Of a stretch of 64,000 nucleotides of DNA, positions 15,051 through 23,114 are shown one piece after another; position 1 is the stretch's first letter; each line of letters begins with the position of its first letter. The DNA is taken from positions 186,001 through 250,000 of the forward strand of contig NZ_BNAR01000010.1 in the NCBI RefSeq assembly GCF_014653695.1, written 5' to 3'. Under the pieces are notes generated by a model. That model saw only the letters and a program-made list of their open reading frames with translations. It was not told the DNA's origin and made no database searches. This stretch comes from Lentzea cavernae. GTDB taxonomy: Bacteria; Actinomycetota; Actinomycetes; Mycobacteriales; Pseudonocardiaceae. Position numbers and translations under genes: made by a program.

Positions 15051-15065
15051 TACCCCTGGTGGGTA
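15051..15065 (-). promoter_or_regulatory. CsoR operator
   Basis: TACCCCTGGTGGGTA, a pseudo-palindrome (TACCC-N5-GGGTA) 18 nt upstream of csoR, matches the G/C-tract-flanked-by-TA layout of CsoR operators. Autorepression is expected. Confidence 0.7.
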
Positions 15066-15357
15066 TGTCGAGGATACCCGCTCCGGATGGGGGTGCGTTA
15101 TGTCGTGGACTGCTCCGTCAGCGGGAATGGGGAAGCGTCCGGCAAGCCCAGCAACGGGTCGGAGTGAGACGACTAGCAGCACATTTTGGACCCATAACAC
15201 CCGTGCGGTTTACCGGGTAAATGCCCCGACCGGGCGGTTGGGGTCACATTTTAGCTGCGAAAGGTTCGTGGTTTTTCGTGATGTGGACTATGGTGTTGTC
15301 GAAGCACGTGGTTACGTCGAGGATCCGCGTGCTATGTGAGTACCCAACGGAGGAACA
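15066..15357 (+). promoter_or_regulatory. Upstream region of lsr2
   Basis: About 290 nt without a gene. A TATGGT -10 candidate is at 15289-15294 and an AGCACG/CGTGCT inverted repeat spans 15304-15333, in the lsr2 leader. The region around 15180-15280 is AT-richer than its surroundings, which would suit Lsr2 binding and autoregulation. Confidence 0.45.
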
Positions 15358-15699
15358 GTGGCACAGCAGACCGTCGTCCAACTCATCGACGACCTCGACG
15401 GCGGAGAAGCCGACGAGACCGTGACCTTCGCACTTGACGGTGTCGAGTACGCCATCGACCTGTCGAAGGGAAATGCGGAGCGGCTTCGCGAGTCGCTGTC
15501 GGACTTCGTCGGCAAGGCTCGTCGCGCGGGTGGCCGCAAGCAGCGCAAGGGCACCGGCAAGTCCACGGTCAAGGCCACCGACAAGGCTGAGGCGCAGCGC
15601 ATTCGCGACTGGGCTCGCGCGCAGGGGCACCAGATCTCCGACCGCGGTCGCATTCCGCAGAACCTGGTCGTGCAGTTCCAGGAAGCGCACGCTTCCTGA
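15358..15699 (+). CDS. lsr2: Lsr2 nucleoid-associated protein
   Basis: 113-aa Lsr2, the actinobacterial H-NS analogue that silences AT-rich and acquired genes. N-terminal dimerisation domain (VVQLIDDLDGGEADETVTFALDGVEYAIDL), a basic linker (RRAGGRKQRKGTG), and a C-terminal AT-hook-like DNA-binding domain with RDWARAQGHQISDRGRIP; RGR is the minor-groove contact. GTG start with GGAGGA upstream. Length is normal. Confidence 0.97.
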   Translation: MAQQTVVQLIDDLDGGEADETVTFALDGVEYAIDLSKGNAERLRESLSDFVGKARRAGGRKQRKGTGKSTVKATDKAEAQRIRDWARAQGHQISDRGRIPQNLVVQFQEAHAS

Positions 15700-15723
15700 C
15701 CTGGGCGGACTCGCGAGGTTTCC

Positions 15724-15753
15724 ACACGTCGGCCGGGGCGCCGGCCGACGTGT
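15724..15753 (+). terminator. Terminator of lsr2
   Basis: Perfect 13-bp stem ACACGTCGGCCGG / CCGGCCGACGTGT with a GGCG loop, followed by TAAA; it may also serve the convergent gene. Confidence 0.8.
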
Positions 15754-15810
15754 TAAACCCCGAAGATCTAACACGTCCCGGTTCGTTCACACTATCCCCG
15801 GAACGCGGGA

Positions 15811-17796
15811 TCAACGGCCGGGAAAGTGCGCTCCGAACAGGCGTGACACCGCGGCGGCCTTGACCGCTGTCTCCTCGAATTCCTCGTCAGGGTCGGACAG
15901 CGAGATGACTGCTCCGCCCACACCGAAACTCACCCGGTCGCCGTTCGCGACCAGCGTTCGGATGACGATGCTGAAGTCGGCGGCTCCGTTGAGCGAGAAG
16001 TAACCGAGCGCTCCGGAGTACACCCCGCGTGGACCGGCTTCCAACCCATCCAGGATCTGCATGGTGCGGATCTTCGGCGCACCGGTCATGGATCCACCGG
16101 GAAACGCGGCTCGAACACATCGGACGGCAGAACTGTCCGGCCGAAGTCGGGCCCTGACGGTGCTCACCAATTGGTGTACGGTCGCGTAGGTCTCGACGTC
16201 GAACAACCGCGTCACCTCGACCGAACCCACTTCCGCGCACGTGCCGAGATCGTTGCGGACGAGGTCCACGATCATCAGGTTCTCCGCGCGGTCCTTGACA
16301 GAACGCGCCAACGTTGTGCGCAACATCTCGTCGTCCGCCGCATCAACACCGCGTGGACGCGTCCCCTTGATCGGCGACGACTCGACGACGCCATCTCGGC
16401 CCACCCTCATAAATCGTTCGGGTGACGTGCTGAGCACGGACAGGTCACCGAATCGCAGCAACGCGCCGAACGGAACGGGATTTGCGGCGCGAAGCAGCCG
16501 ATAAGTGTCCCACGGGTCGATCGAGGCACGCCACGACATCGTGTTCGTCAGGCACACCTCGTACGTCTCCCCGGCCGTGATCGCTTCCTGGCACGCGTCG
16601 ATCAGCTTCAGGTAGTGCGTGCGCGGATGGCGCAACGTCACACCGGACACGACAGGTCGTGAAGGTTCGGTCAATGGCGACAGTCGGCCCAGGACGGCGG
16701 AAACCTCGCTGAACCACTCGTCCTCGCTCAACGAGAGCAAATAGACGCATTCTTCGGCGTGATCAAGGACCACCGCGCGGTCCGCGAAGACGAACGAGGC
16801 GTCGGGCTGTTCGGCGCGGTGGGCGAAGTCGCCGCCGCACTCCGCCTTGAGCTCGTAGCCGAGGTAGCCGACCCATCCCAGGGCGAAGTCGAACGGCACG
16901 CCGGGCTGCTCGACGGCCCACGACTGGAGGTCGTCGTCGAGCCAGGAGAAGAAGGACGGGCAGGGTCGCGGTGTGCCGTCGAGCGTGAGCACCTGGTCCT
17001 GCACCGAGTACTGCGCGACGCGGGCGAGCGGCCCCGAGGCGTCCCCCATGAACGAGAACCGGCCGCCGGACCCGCTGTCCAGCCAGAACGCGGTCTCAGA
17101 GGCCCCGTGCAGCGCCGCGAAGGCCTCCTCCGCGTTCACGGCCGCGGCGAGCTTGCGGACGTGCACAGGACGCTTCTGAGGCGATGGGCGAACCAGCACC
17201 GGCTCCGGCACCGCGGCGGTCCGCGTCGGGGTCAGCGCGGCGAAGTTCGCGAGCATCTCGCGGCCGAACTCGGTGCAGATCGATTCGGGGTGGAACTGCA
17301 CACCCCACGCGGGTCTGTCGAGAGCGCGCACACCCATCAACACGGAGTCGTCGCTCCACGCGATGGCTTCCAAAGAAGAAGGCAGATCCGTGACGGCCAA
17401 CGAGTGGTAACGCACGACATCGAACGGCGAGGGCAATCCAGCGAACACGTCGACGCCCGAATGCATAACCGGCGAAACGATTCCATGGCGTGGCACGGGC
17501 GCCGGTCCCACCACAGCGCCGTACGACAGGCATAAGCCCTGATGCCCCAGGCACACGCCCAGCAACGGGATCTCGGCGTGGTCGATCACCGCGCGGCAGA
17601 TGCCGAAGTCGGCGGGATTGCCGGGCCGGCCGGGGCCGGGCGAGATCACCACGTTGTCGAACGACCGCAGCGAGGCAAGCCGGAAGCGCGGGTCGTCGTT
17701 GTGGACGACCGCGGGCTCGGCGCCGTTCACCTCGGCCAGGTGCTGGAAGAGGTTGAACGTGAACGAGTCGTAGTTGTCGATGAGCAGTGTCCGCAT
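15811..17796 (-). CDS. pabB: Aminodeoxychorismate synthase, PabA-PabB fusion
   Basis: 661-aa fused enzyme making 4-amino-4-deoxychorismate from chorismate and glutamine for folate (or PABA-derived metabolites). Residues 1-190 are the class I glutamine amidotransferase: LLIDNYDSFTFNL, the nucleophile Cys in LGVCLGHQG and His-Glu in GVQFHPES. Residues about 220-661 are the chorismate-binding domain with SPERFM, SPIKGTRPRG, IVDLVRNDLG and FPGGSMTGAPK; the PIKGT signature favours PabB over anthranilate synthase. ATG 17796 begins the amidotransferase exactly. Single transcription unit; no pathway cluster is adjacent. Confidence 0.92.
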   Translation of the reverse strand: MRTLLIDNYDSFTFNLFQHLAEVNGAEPAVVHNDDPRFRLASLRSFDNVVISPGPGRPGNPADFGICRAVIDHAEIPLLGVCLGHQGLCLSYGAVVGPAPVPRHGIVSPVMHSGVDVFAGLPSPFDVVRYHSLAVTDLPSSLEAIAWSDDSVLMGVRALDRPAWGVQFHPESICTEFGREMLANFAALTPTRTAAVPEPVLVRPSPQKRPVHVRKLAAAVNAEEAFAALHGASETAFWLDSGSGGRFSFMGDASGPLARVAQYSVQDQVLTLDGTPRPCPSFFSWLDDDLQSWAVEQPGVPFDFALGWVGYLGYELKAECGGDFAHRAEQPDASFVFADRAVVLDHAEECVYLLSLSEDEWFSEVSAVLGRLSPLTEPSRPVVSGVTLRHPRTHYLKLIDACQEAITAGETYEVCLTNTMSWRASIDPWDTYRLLRAANPVPFGALLRFGDLSVLSTSPERFMRVGRDGVVESSPIKGTRPRGVDAADDEMLRTTLARSVKDRAENLMIVDLVRNDLGTCAEVGSVEVTRLFDVETYATVHQLVSTVRARLRPDSSAVRCVRAAFPGGSMTGAPKIRTMQILDGLEAGPRGVYSGALGYFSLNGAADFSIVIRTLVANGDRVSFGVGGAVISLSDPDEEFEETAVKAAAVSRLFGAHFPGR

Positions 17797-17844
17797 TGCA
17801 GGACGGCACTCTACCTGCCAAAACACCCGATAGGAGCAATGAGA

Positions 17845-17873
17845 GAGGGCGGCCACAGATCGTGACCGCCCTC
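17845..17873 (-). terminator. Terminator of sigma-factor operon
   Basis: GAGGGCGGCCAC / GTGACCGCCCTC, a 12-bp stem with one mismatch and a 5-nt loop, just after the stop of the sigma-partner gene. Confidence 0.7.
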
Positions 17874-17890
17874 CGAACCCGACCGCGAAC

Positions 17891-18739
17891 TCAGCTGCCG
17901 AGCAGGAACTTCGGATCAGCCGCCAGCTCCGCCAGCGCGGGGGTGAAGAACGGCTGCGAGTCCAGCTTCGGATATCCGCTGTCGGAGTACTCCTCCGCCT
18001 GCCCGACGGTCACCGTCCAGCCGTTGGCCGCCCGGTAGGACGCCCAGGTGCTGGCGGGCCCGGAGGTCATGGACGCGGCGGTCGCGACCTGGTTCCCGGC
18101 GACGTCGTAGGTCTTGCAGCCGCCGGCACCGGAGTTGCCCAGGTATCCGTTGACCTGCGCGCACGGGTCGGTCGGGGCCTTCGGATTCGGCGTGGACACG
18201 CGCACCGTCAGCCTGCCGACCTTGTCTCCCTTGCGCACCGGGACGGACGCCGTGTACTCCCAGACCTGGGGAGTCTCACCCTTGTTCGTGATGATCTGCG
18301 CCTGGCCGCGGAGCATGCCCCCTGCCATGCCGGGGGTCTTGTACTGGAGGTCGGGCGCGTCGTAGCCGGCCGGCACGGAGGCCCTGGCCAGCTCCAGCAA
18401 CTGCTTGCCGCGATCGGCCTGCGGTCCGTTGGTGGCCGTGCGGTCGTTCTGCCCGACCGGCCACTGCTCGCCCCACTCCGGATCCGGTACGCCGCGGTGG
18501 GAGCTGCTCGGCCCGGCGCCCAGCACGTACTCCTTCGTCCCCTGCGGGTTCAGCGCGAACGCCGACCCGAGGCCGACGCCGACCACCAGCACGGCGACCA
18601 CGGCCCCCGTGACGGACGCCCGCCGCCGGGAACGCGCCTTGTGCGCCCTGTCGAGCGCGACACGCGGGTCCATGGACGGCCGCGGGCTGCTCGCCACCAC
18701 CACGTCCTCGAAAGCTCGCTTGAGGTCCTGTTCGTTCAT
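17891..18739 (-). CDS. Membrane-anchored partner of ECF sigma factor
   Basis: 282-aa protein whose ATG overlaps the sigma-factor stop (ATGA). The first ~45 residues are cytoplasmic, then RSRRRASVTGAVVAVLVVGVGLGSAF is one membrane helix with a basic inner flank; the remaining ~210 residues are extracytoplasmic with two Cys (DPCAQVNGY, GGCKTYDV). This layout and the coupling fit an anti-sigma or surface sensor, but no zinc anti-sigma motif is seen, so that role is inferred from context. Confidence 0.7.
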   Translation of the reverse strand: MNEQDLKRAFEDVVVASSPRPSMDPRVALDRAHKARSRRRASVTGAVVAVLVVGVGLGSAFALNPQGTKEYVLGAGPSSSHRGVPDPEWGEQWPVGQNDRTATNGPQADRGKQLLELARASVPAGYDAPDLQYKTPGMAGGMLRGQAQIITNKGETPQVWEYTASVPVRKGDKVGRLTVRVSTPNPKAPTDPCAQVNGYLGNSGAGGCKTYDVAGNQVATAASMTSGPASTWASYRAANGWTVTVGQAEEYSDSGYPKLDSQPFFTPALAELAADPKFLLGS

Positions 18740-19233
18740 CGAACCCTCTCCTGCTCCGAGAGCAGACCGCGCAGCGTCTGCAGCCCCCGCGCGGCCTGGC
18801 TCTTCACGGTTCCTTCCGAACACTTCAGGAGGACGGCCGTCTGCTCGACGGACATGTCCTCCCAGTACCGCAGGACGAGGCACGCACGCTGCTTCGGAGG
18901 CACCTTCGCCAGTGCCCCCAGCAGCACCATCCGTTCCTCGGGGTGGGCGCCTGGAGGAGCAGCCGAGTCGGTCAGGTCGTCACTCGCCGACTCGAAGCGG
19001 AACCACCCGCGCCGTCGCTCGGACAGGAACGTCCGCACCAGGATCTGCCTGGTGTAGGCGTCCAGCGCCTCGTGCCGCTCGATCCGCCGCCAAGCCAGGT
19101 AGAGCTTGGTGAAGGCCTGCTGCACGAGGTCCTCCGCGCGATGCCAGTCGCCGCACAGCAGGTATGCCGTGCCGCGCATGGCGTCGGAACGGGCCGCGAA
19201 GTACTCCTGGAACGCGGCGTCCCGATCACTCAT
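18736..19233 (-). CDS. SigE-family ECF RNA polymerase sigma factor
   Basis: 165-aa ECF sigma factor. Region 2 covers about residues 10-80 (AYLLCGDWHRAEDLVQQAFTKLYLAW) and region 4 about 110-160 (LAKVPPKQRACLVLRYWEDMSVEQTAVLLKCSEGTVKSQAARGLQTLR). ATG 19233 is used since AGGGGG lies 7 nt upstream. Co-transcribed with a membrane protein that may hold it inactive. Matches the actinobacterial SigE-family group of short ECFs. Confidence 0.93.
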   Translation of the reverse strand: MSDRDAAFQEYFAARSDAMRGTAYLLCGDWHRAEDLVQQAFTKLYLAWRRIERHEALDAYTRQILVRTFLSERRRGWFRFESASDDLTDSAAPPGAHPEERMVLLGALAKVPPKQRACLVLRYWEDMSVEQTAVLLKCSEGTVKSQAARGLQTLRGLLSEQERVR

Positions 19234-19310
19234 CAGTTGTCCCCCTGTCTGCGGTGCCGGGTTAGTCACGCCACCTGAGGCCTGGCGGGTTGCACGAGTT
19301 CCCCGAATCG

Positions 19311-19322
19311 CATACTGATGTC
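19311..19322 (+). promoter_or_regulatory. Leaderless promoter of phosphoesterase
   Basis: CATACT at 19311-19316 lies 6 nt before the GTG; TTGCAC is at 19290-19295. Confidence 0.5.
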
Positions 19323-20507
19323 GTGATTTTCTTCTTGCTCCTCGGCGTCCCGGTCGCGTTGGGCCATTTGTACCTGTGGCGGCGGCTGGTCGTGGACACC
19401 ACGCTCCCGCGCACGCTCGGACGGCGCATCGGCACCGTGGCGATCATCGCCGCGTTCGCGGTGCTGATGAGCGCCCTGGTCGTCACGCGCAGGGTGCCGC
19501 CGGAGTACGGGAAGTTCTTCGCCTGGCCGGGGTTCATCTGGCTGGCCGTGCTCTTCTACCTGGCGATCGCCCTGGGCATCGCCGAGATCCCCCGCCGGAT
19601 CGTCCTCAAGCGCGCGACGCTCGCGCCGGTGGCCGTCGGCGCCGGTCCCGAGCCCGTCGAACCGGTCGAGGTCGTGCCGGACCCGTCGCGGCGGCTGTTC
19701 ATCGCGCGCTCGGTGGCGATCGGCTCGGGCATCGCGGCGGGCGGTGTCGTCGGGTACGGCATGACGCAGGCGCTGGGCGACCCGCAGCTGCTGCGGGTGC
19801 CGGTGACGCTGAACAAGCTGCAGTCCTCGTTGTCCGGTTTCCGGATCGCCGTGGTGAGCGACATCCACCTCGGACCGCTGCTCGGGCGTTCGCACACCGA
19901 GCGGATCGTGCGGATGATCAACGAGCAGGAGGCCGACCTCGTCGCGATCGTCGGCGACCTGGTGGACGGCACCGTCGCCGAACTGGGCGAGGCCGCGGCG
20001 CCGTTGCGGGACCTGGTGTCCCGGCACGGCAGCTTCTTCGTGACGGGCAACCACGAGTACTTCTCCGGCCACGAGCAGTGGATCGCGGAGCTCGACAAGC
20101 TCGGCGTGAACCCGTTGCGCAACGAGGGGTTGACGGTCGCCGGCGGCATCGACGTCGTGGGCGTGAACGACGTCACGGGCAAGTCCTACAACGACGGCCC
20201 CGACTTCGAGCGCGCGCTCTCGAACCGCGACCCGAACAACCCCGTCGTCCTGTTGTCGCACCAGCCCGTGCAGGTCACCGACGCGTCTTCACACGGCGTC
20301 GACCTCCAGTTGTCCGGTCATACGCACGGCGGACAGATGGTGCCGTTCAACTTGTTCGTGCCGCTGCAGCAACCCAGCACCGCGGGGTTGTCGAAGGTGG
20401 ACGACACGTGGCTCTACACCAGTCGTGGCGCGGGTTTCTGGGGTCCGCCGGTGCGCGTGGGCGCCCCGCCGGACATCACGATGATCGAGCTGCGTTCTGC
20501 TGGGTAA
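19323..20507 (+). CDS. Membrane metallophosphoesterase (YkuE-like)
   Basis: 394-aa protein: three or four membrane helices in the first ~110 residues, another near 150 (SRRLFIARSVAIGSGIAAGG, resembling a Tat-like RR segment), then an extracytoplasmic calcineurin-type phosphoesterase domain. Metal-ligand motifs are complete and in order: SDIHLG, GDLVDG, GNHEYF, SHQP and SGHTHGG. The YkuE-like family hydrolyses phosphodiesters, possibly lipid-linked. GTG 19323 chosen from the leaderless -10. Single gene. Confidence 0.88.
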   Translation: MIFFLLLGVPVALGHLYLWRRLVVDTTLPRTLGRRIGTVAIIAAFAVLMSALVVTRRVPPEYGKFFAWPGFIWLAVLFYLAIALGIAEIPRRIVLKRATLAPVAVGAGPEPVEPVEVVPDPSRRLFIARSVAIGSGIAAGGVVGYGMTQALGDPQLLRVPVTLNKLQSSLSGFRIAVVSDIHLGPLLGRSHTERIVRMINEQEADLVAIVGDLVDGTVAELGEAAAPLRDLVSRHGSFFVTGNHEYFSGHEQWIAELDKLGVNPLRNEGLTVAGGIDVVGVNDVTGKSYNDGPDFERALSNRDPNNPVVLLSHQPVQVTDASSHGVDLQLSGHTHGGQMVPFNLFVPLQQPSTAGLSKVDDTWLYTSRGAGFWGPPVRVGAPPDITMIELRSAG

Positions 20508-20615
20508 ATCACACTCGGCTGTACTTGATTGCGCGATTGCGGTGTCAAGGCCGTAGAGTGGACGGCCGTGCCCGCGTGTGGAACGCGAGGCGGATGAAGG
20601 GGGACCCCTGGGGAA
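20508..20615 (+). promoter_or_regulatory. Promoter region of polyamine operon
   Basis: TAGAGT at 20553-20558 with TTGCGC 18 nt upstream is the best promoter; about 55 nt of untranslated leader follow, with GGGGGACCCC near the start codon. Confidence 0.45.
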
Positions 20616-21782
20616 ATGACCGAGAGCTTCGCCGTTGATCGGCGCAACGAGGCAGAGGCTCGTATTCGGCGTTTCCTGGACCAGGAGAACCCGTCGACAC
20701 CGTGTCTGGTGATCGACCTCAAGACGATTCGCACGCGCTACCAGGCGATTCACGCCGCCATGCCGTCCATCGACATCTTCTACGCGGTCAAGTCGAACCC
20801 GGAGTCCGACGTGGTCGGCGCACTGGCCGACGAGGGTGCGCGGTTCGACGTGGCGTCCCCCGCGGAGATCGACCTGTGCCTGGCGCGCGGCGCCGCGGCG
20901 TCGGCGATCTCCTACAGCAACCCCATCAAGAAGGCCGCCGACATCGCGTACGCGTACTCGCGCGGTGTGCGGATGTTCGTGTCCGACAGCGAGCAGGACG
21001 TCCGGTTCGTCGCTTCCCACGCGCCCGGTTCGTCCGTGCTGGTGCGGATTCTTGTACACAGCAAGGGTTCCACGTACCCGTTCGGCAACAAGTTCGGTTG
21101 CGATCCCGAGATGGCGACGGATCTCTTGCGGCTGGCGCACGAGTTGGGCCTCGTTCCTCTCGGCGTCGCGTTCCACGCGGGCTCGCAACAACTCTCGGTC
21201 GAGGGCTGGGACTCCGGCATCGCCGACGCGGCCCTGATCGCCGCGAAGCTGCGCGCCGAGGGCATCGAGACGACGACGGTGAACCTGGGTGGCGGGCTTC
21301 CCGCGGTGTACCAGGAGTCCACGCCGTCACTCGAGGCGTTCTCGGCCGCCATCGAGGCCTCGCTCGCCCGCCACTTCGGCGCCGCGCGCCCCAGGGTGAT
21401 GATCGAACCGGGCCGGGCGATCTCCGCCGAGGCGGGGATGATCCGCTCCTCGGTCGTGCTGGTGTCACGCAAGTCCTATTCGGACGAACGCCGCTGGGTG
21501 TACGTCGACATCGGCCGCTACCAGGGTCTCGCCGAGACCGAGGGCGAGGCGATCGCGTACCGGTTGCGGACCTCGCGCGACGGCGGCGAGACCGGTCCGA
21601 TCGTGCTGGCGGGGCCGACGTGCGACGCGGACGACGTGATCTACCAGCACACCCGCTACGACCTGCCGCTCGACCTGCAGGCGGGCGACCACGTGGACAT
21701 CCTCCACGCCGGCGCCTACACCTCCTCCTATTCGTCCGTGTGCTTCAACGGCTTCCCGCCGTTGGCCACGTACTGCATCTAA
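20616..21782 (+). CDS. Group IV PLP decarboxylase (ornithine/lysine decarboxylase)
   Basis: 388-aa alanine-racemase-fold decarboxylase. PLP Lys in FYAVKSNP (about residue 59), HAGSQ, phosphate-binding GGGLP, EPGRAI, and the second-subunit active-site Cys in CDADD. A DapA-pathway role (diaminopimelate decarboxylase) is less likely than ornithine or lysine decarboxylase because length is short and speD and speE follow at once. It would make putrescine or cadaverine for the aminopropyl-transfer steps downstream. ATG with GGGGGACC upstream. Confidence 0.9.
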   Translation: MTESFAVDRRNEAEARIRRFLDQENPSTPCLVIDLKTIRTRYQAIHAAMPSIDIFYAVKSNPESDVVGALADEGARFDVASPAEIDLCLARGAAASAISYSNPIKKAADIAYAYSRGVRMFVSDSEQDVRFVASHAPGSSVLVRILVHSKGSTYPFGNKFGCDPEMATDLLRLAHELGLVPLGVAFHAGSQQLSVEGWDSGIADAALIAAKLRAEGIETTTVNLGGGLPAVYQESTPSLEAFSAAIEASLARHFGAARPRVMIEPGRAISAEAGMIRSSVVLVSRKSYSDERRWVYVDIGRYQGLAETEGEAIAYRLRTSRDGGETGPIVLAGPTCDADDVIYQHTRYDLPLDLQAGDHVDILHAGAYTSSYSSVCFNGFPPLATYCI

Positions 21783-21816
21783 GACCGTTTGCACATCACA
21801 TAGTTTGGAGTGATTG

Positions 21817-22212
21817 ATGTCCGAAGCGCCCTGTCAGACCGAGGAGACCGTCGGTTTGTTCGCGGGACAGCACGTACTTGCAGAGCTTTCGGGTGTGAGT
21901 GCCGATCTGCTCGATGACGAGCAGTTCCTCAAGCACGCCCTCGGTGAAGTTCTCACGCAGGCCGACGCGACGGTGCTGGAGGTGATCTCCAAGAAGTTCG
22001 ATCCCCAAGGAGTCACCGTGCTGGCCCTGCTGTCGGAATCCCATGCGTCGATCCACACCTATCCCGAAGTGGGCTCGGTGTTCGTCGACGTCTTCACCTG
22101 TGGCACTCGTGCGAAACCCGCGCTGGCCGTCAAGCTGCTCGCTGACGCCCTGGGCGCTGCTCATGTGAGCACGGATCTCGTCACTCGTGGCGTCAAGGAG
22201 CATGTCGCGTGA
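21817..22212 (+). CDS. speD: S-adenosylmethionine decarboxylase proenzyme
   Basis: 131-aa SpeD proenzyme that self-cleaves between Glu74 and Ser75 in LSESHASIHTYPE, leaving a pyruvoyl group on Ser75. His80 and Cys95 (DVFTCG) are the processing and catalytic partners. Product is decarboxylated SAM, the aminopropyl donor for the synthase encoded next. ATG 21817 has GGAG 6 nt upstream; the stop overlaps the speE start (GTGA). Confidence 0.95.
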   Translation: MSEAPCQTEETVGLFAGQHVLAELSGVSADLLDDEQFLKHALGEVLTQADATVLEVISKKFDPQGVTVLALLSESHASIHTYPEVGSVFVDVFTCGTRAKPALAVKLLADALGAAHVSTDLVTRGVKEHVA

Positions 22213-23057
22213 ACACGATCAACGAGCCGCTCGCCGATGGCATGACCCGCCACTGGCAGGTGGACGAGGTGCTGGTCGACACCAAGACCGACTTCCAGCA
22301 CCTGGTGATCGCCCGCACGGCCCAGGGGTTGTCGCTGTTCTGCGACGACGACCGGCAGTCGACGGAGTTCAGCCAGCTGACCTACCACGAGGCCCTGATG
22401 GTGCCGGCGCTGCTGCTGGCCGACACCGTCGAGCGCGTGCTGGTCATCGGCTCCTCCGAGGGCGTCGTGTGCCAGATGGCCGTGCAGCACGGTGCTTCCG
22501 TCGTCGACCACATCGACATCGACGAGCAGGCCGTGAAGCTGTGCGCGGAGCACCTCCCGTACGGCTACACGCTCGAGGAGCTGGCCGCCGCCGAGAAGGG
22601 CGACGGTCCGATCCGCGTGCAGTACATCGACGGGTTCGAGTACATCCGCACGACGTCGGAGAAGTACGACATCGTGCTGGTGGACCTGCCCGACGAGCGC
22701 GAGGAGGAGGCGCAGCACAACCGCCTGTACGGCGCGGACTTCCTGCGCATGTGCAAGGCGTTGCTGCGTCCCGGTGGCGTCGTCGTCAACCAGTCCGGGT
22801 GCCAGACGATGTGGCGCAACACCACGCTGATCCGCTCCTGGCAGCGGTTCAACGAGGTGTTCGAGACGGTCGCGTACTACGGCTCGGACGAGCACGAGTG
22901 GGCGTACCTGTTCGGCCGCGCGGACGTCGTCGAGGACCCGACCGCGCTGATGGTCGAGCGGTTGAAGACGGCCGGGTACGAGCCGGAGTCGATCGACGAC
23001 CTGGCGCTGGTGGGCAACAGCATCCCGCCGTACCGGGTGCGGCAGTCGCTGGCCTGA
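22209..23057 (+). CDS. speE: Spermidine synthase-family aminopropyltransferase
   Basis: 282-aa spermidine-synthase fold: Q-S-T-E-F segment DDRQSTEFSQLTYHEALMVPALL, SAM-type nucleotide site VLVIGSSEGVVC, IDIDEQAV, and the catalytic Asp region VLVDLPDEREEEAQHNRLYGADFL. The normal GGGDGG and DPxGP motifs are altered (GSSEG; DLPDE), so acceptor specificity may differ from spermidine synthase. Third gene of the speC-like/speD/speE operon. Confidence 0.85.
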   Translation: MNTINEPLADGMTRHWQVDEVLVDTKTDFQHLVIARTAQGLSLFCDDDRQSTEFSQLTYHEALMVPALLLADTVERVLVIGSSEGVVCQMAVQHGASVVDHIDIDEQAVKLCAEHLPYGYTLEELAAAEKGDGPIRVQYIDGFEYIRTTSEKYDIVLVDLPDEREEEAQHNRLYGADFLRMCKALLRPGGVVVNQSGCQTMWRNTTLIRSWQRFNEVFETVAYYGSDEHEWAYLFGRADVVEDPTALMVERLKTAGYEPESIDDLALVGNSIPPYRVRQSLA

Positions 23058-23066
23058 TCGAGGCTT

Positions 23067-23107
23067 GAGAAGGGGGCGCTTCCCGTTCGCGGGAGGCGCC
23101 CCCTTCT
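23067..23107 (+). terminator. Terminator of polyamine operon
   Basis: GAGAAGGGGGCGC paired with GCGCCCCCTTCTC around a TTCG-containing loop; sits between convergent genes and probably serves both. Confidence 0.85.
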
Positions 23108-23114
23108 CGTCGCG

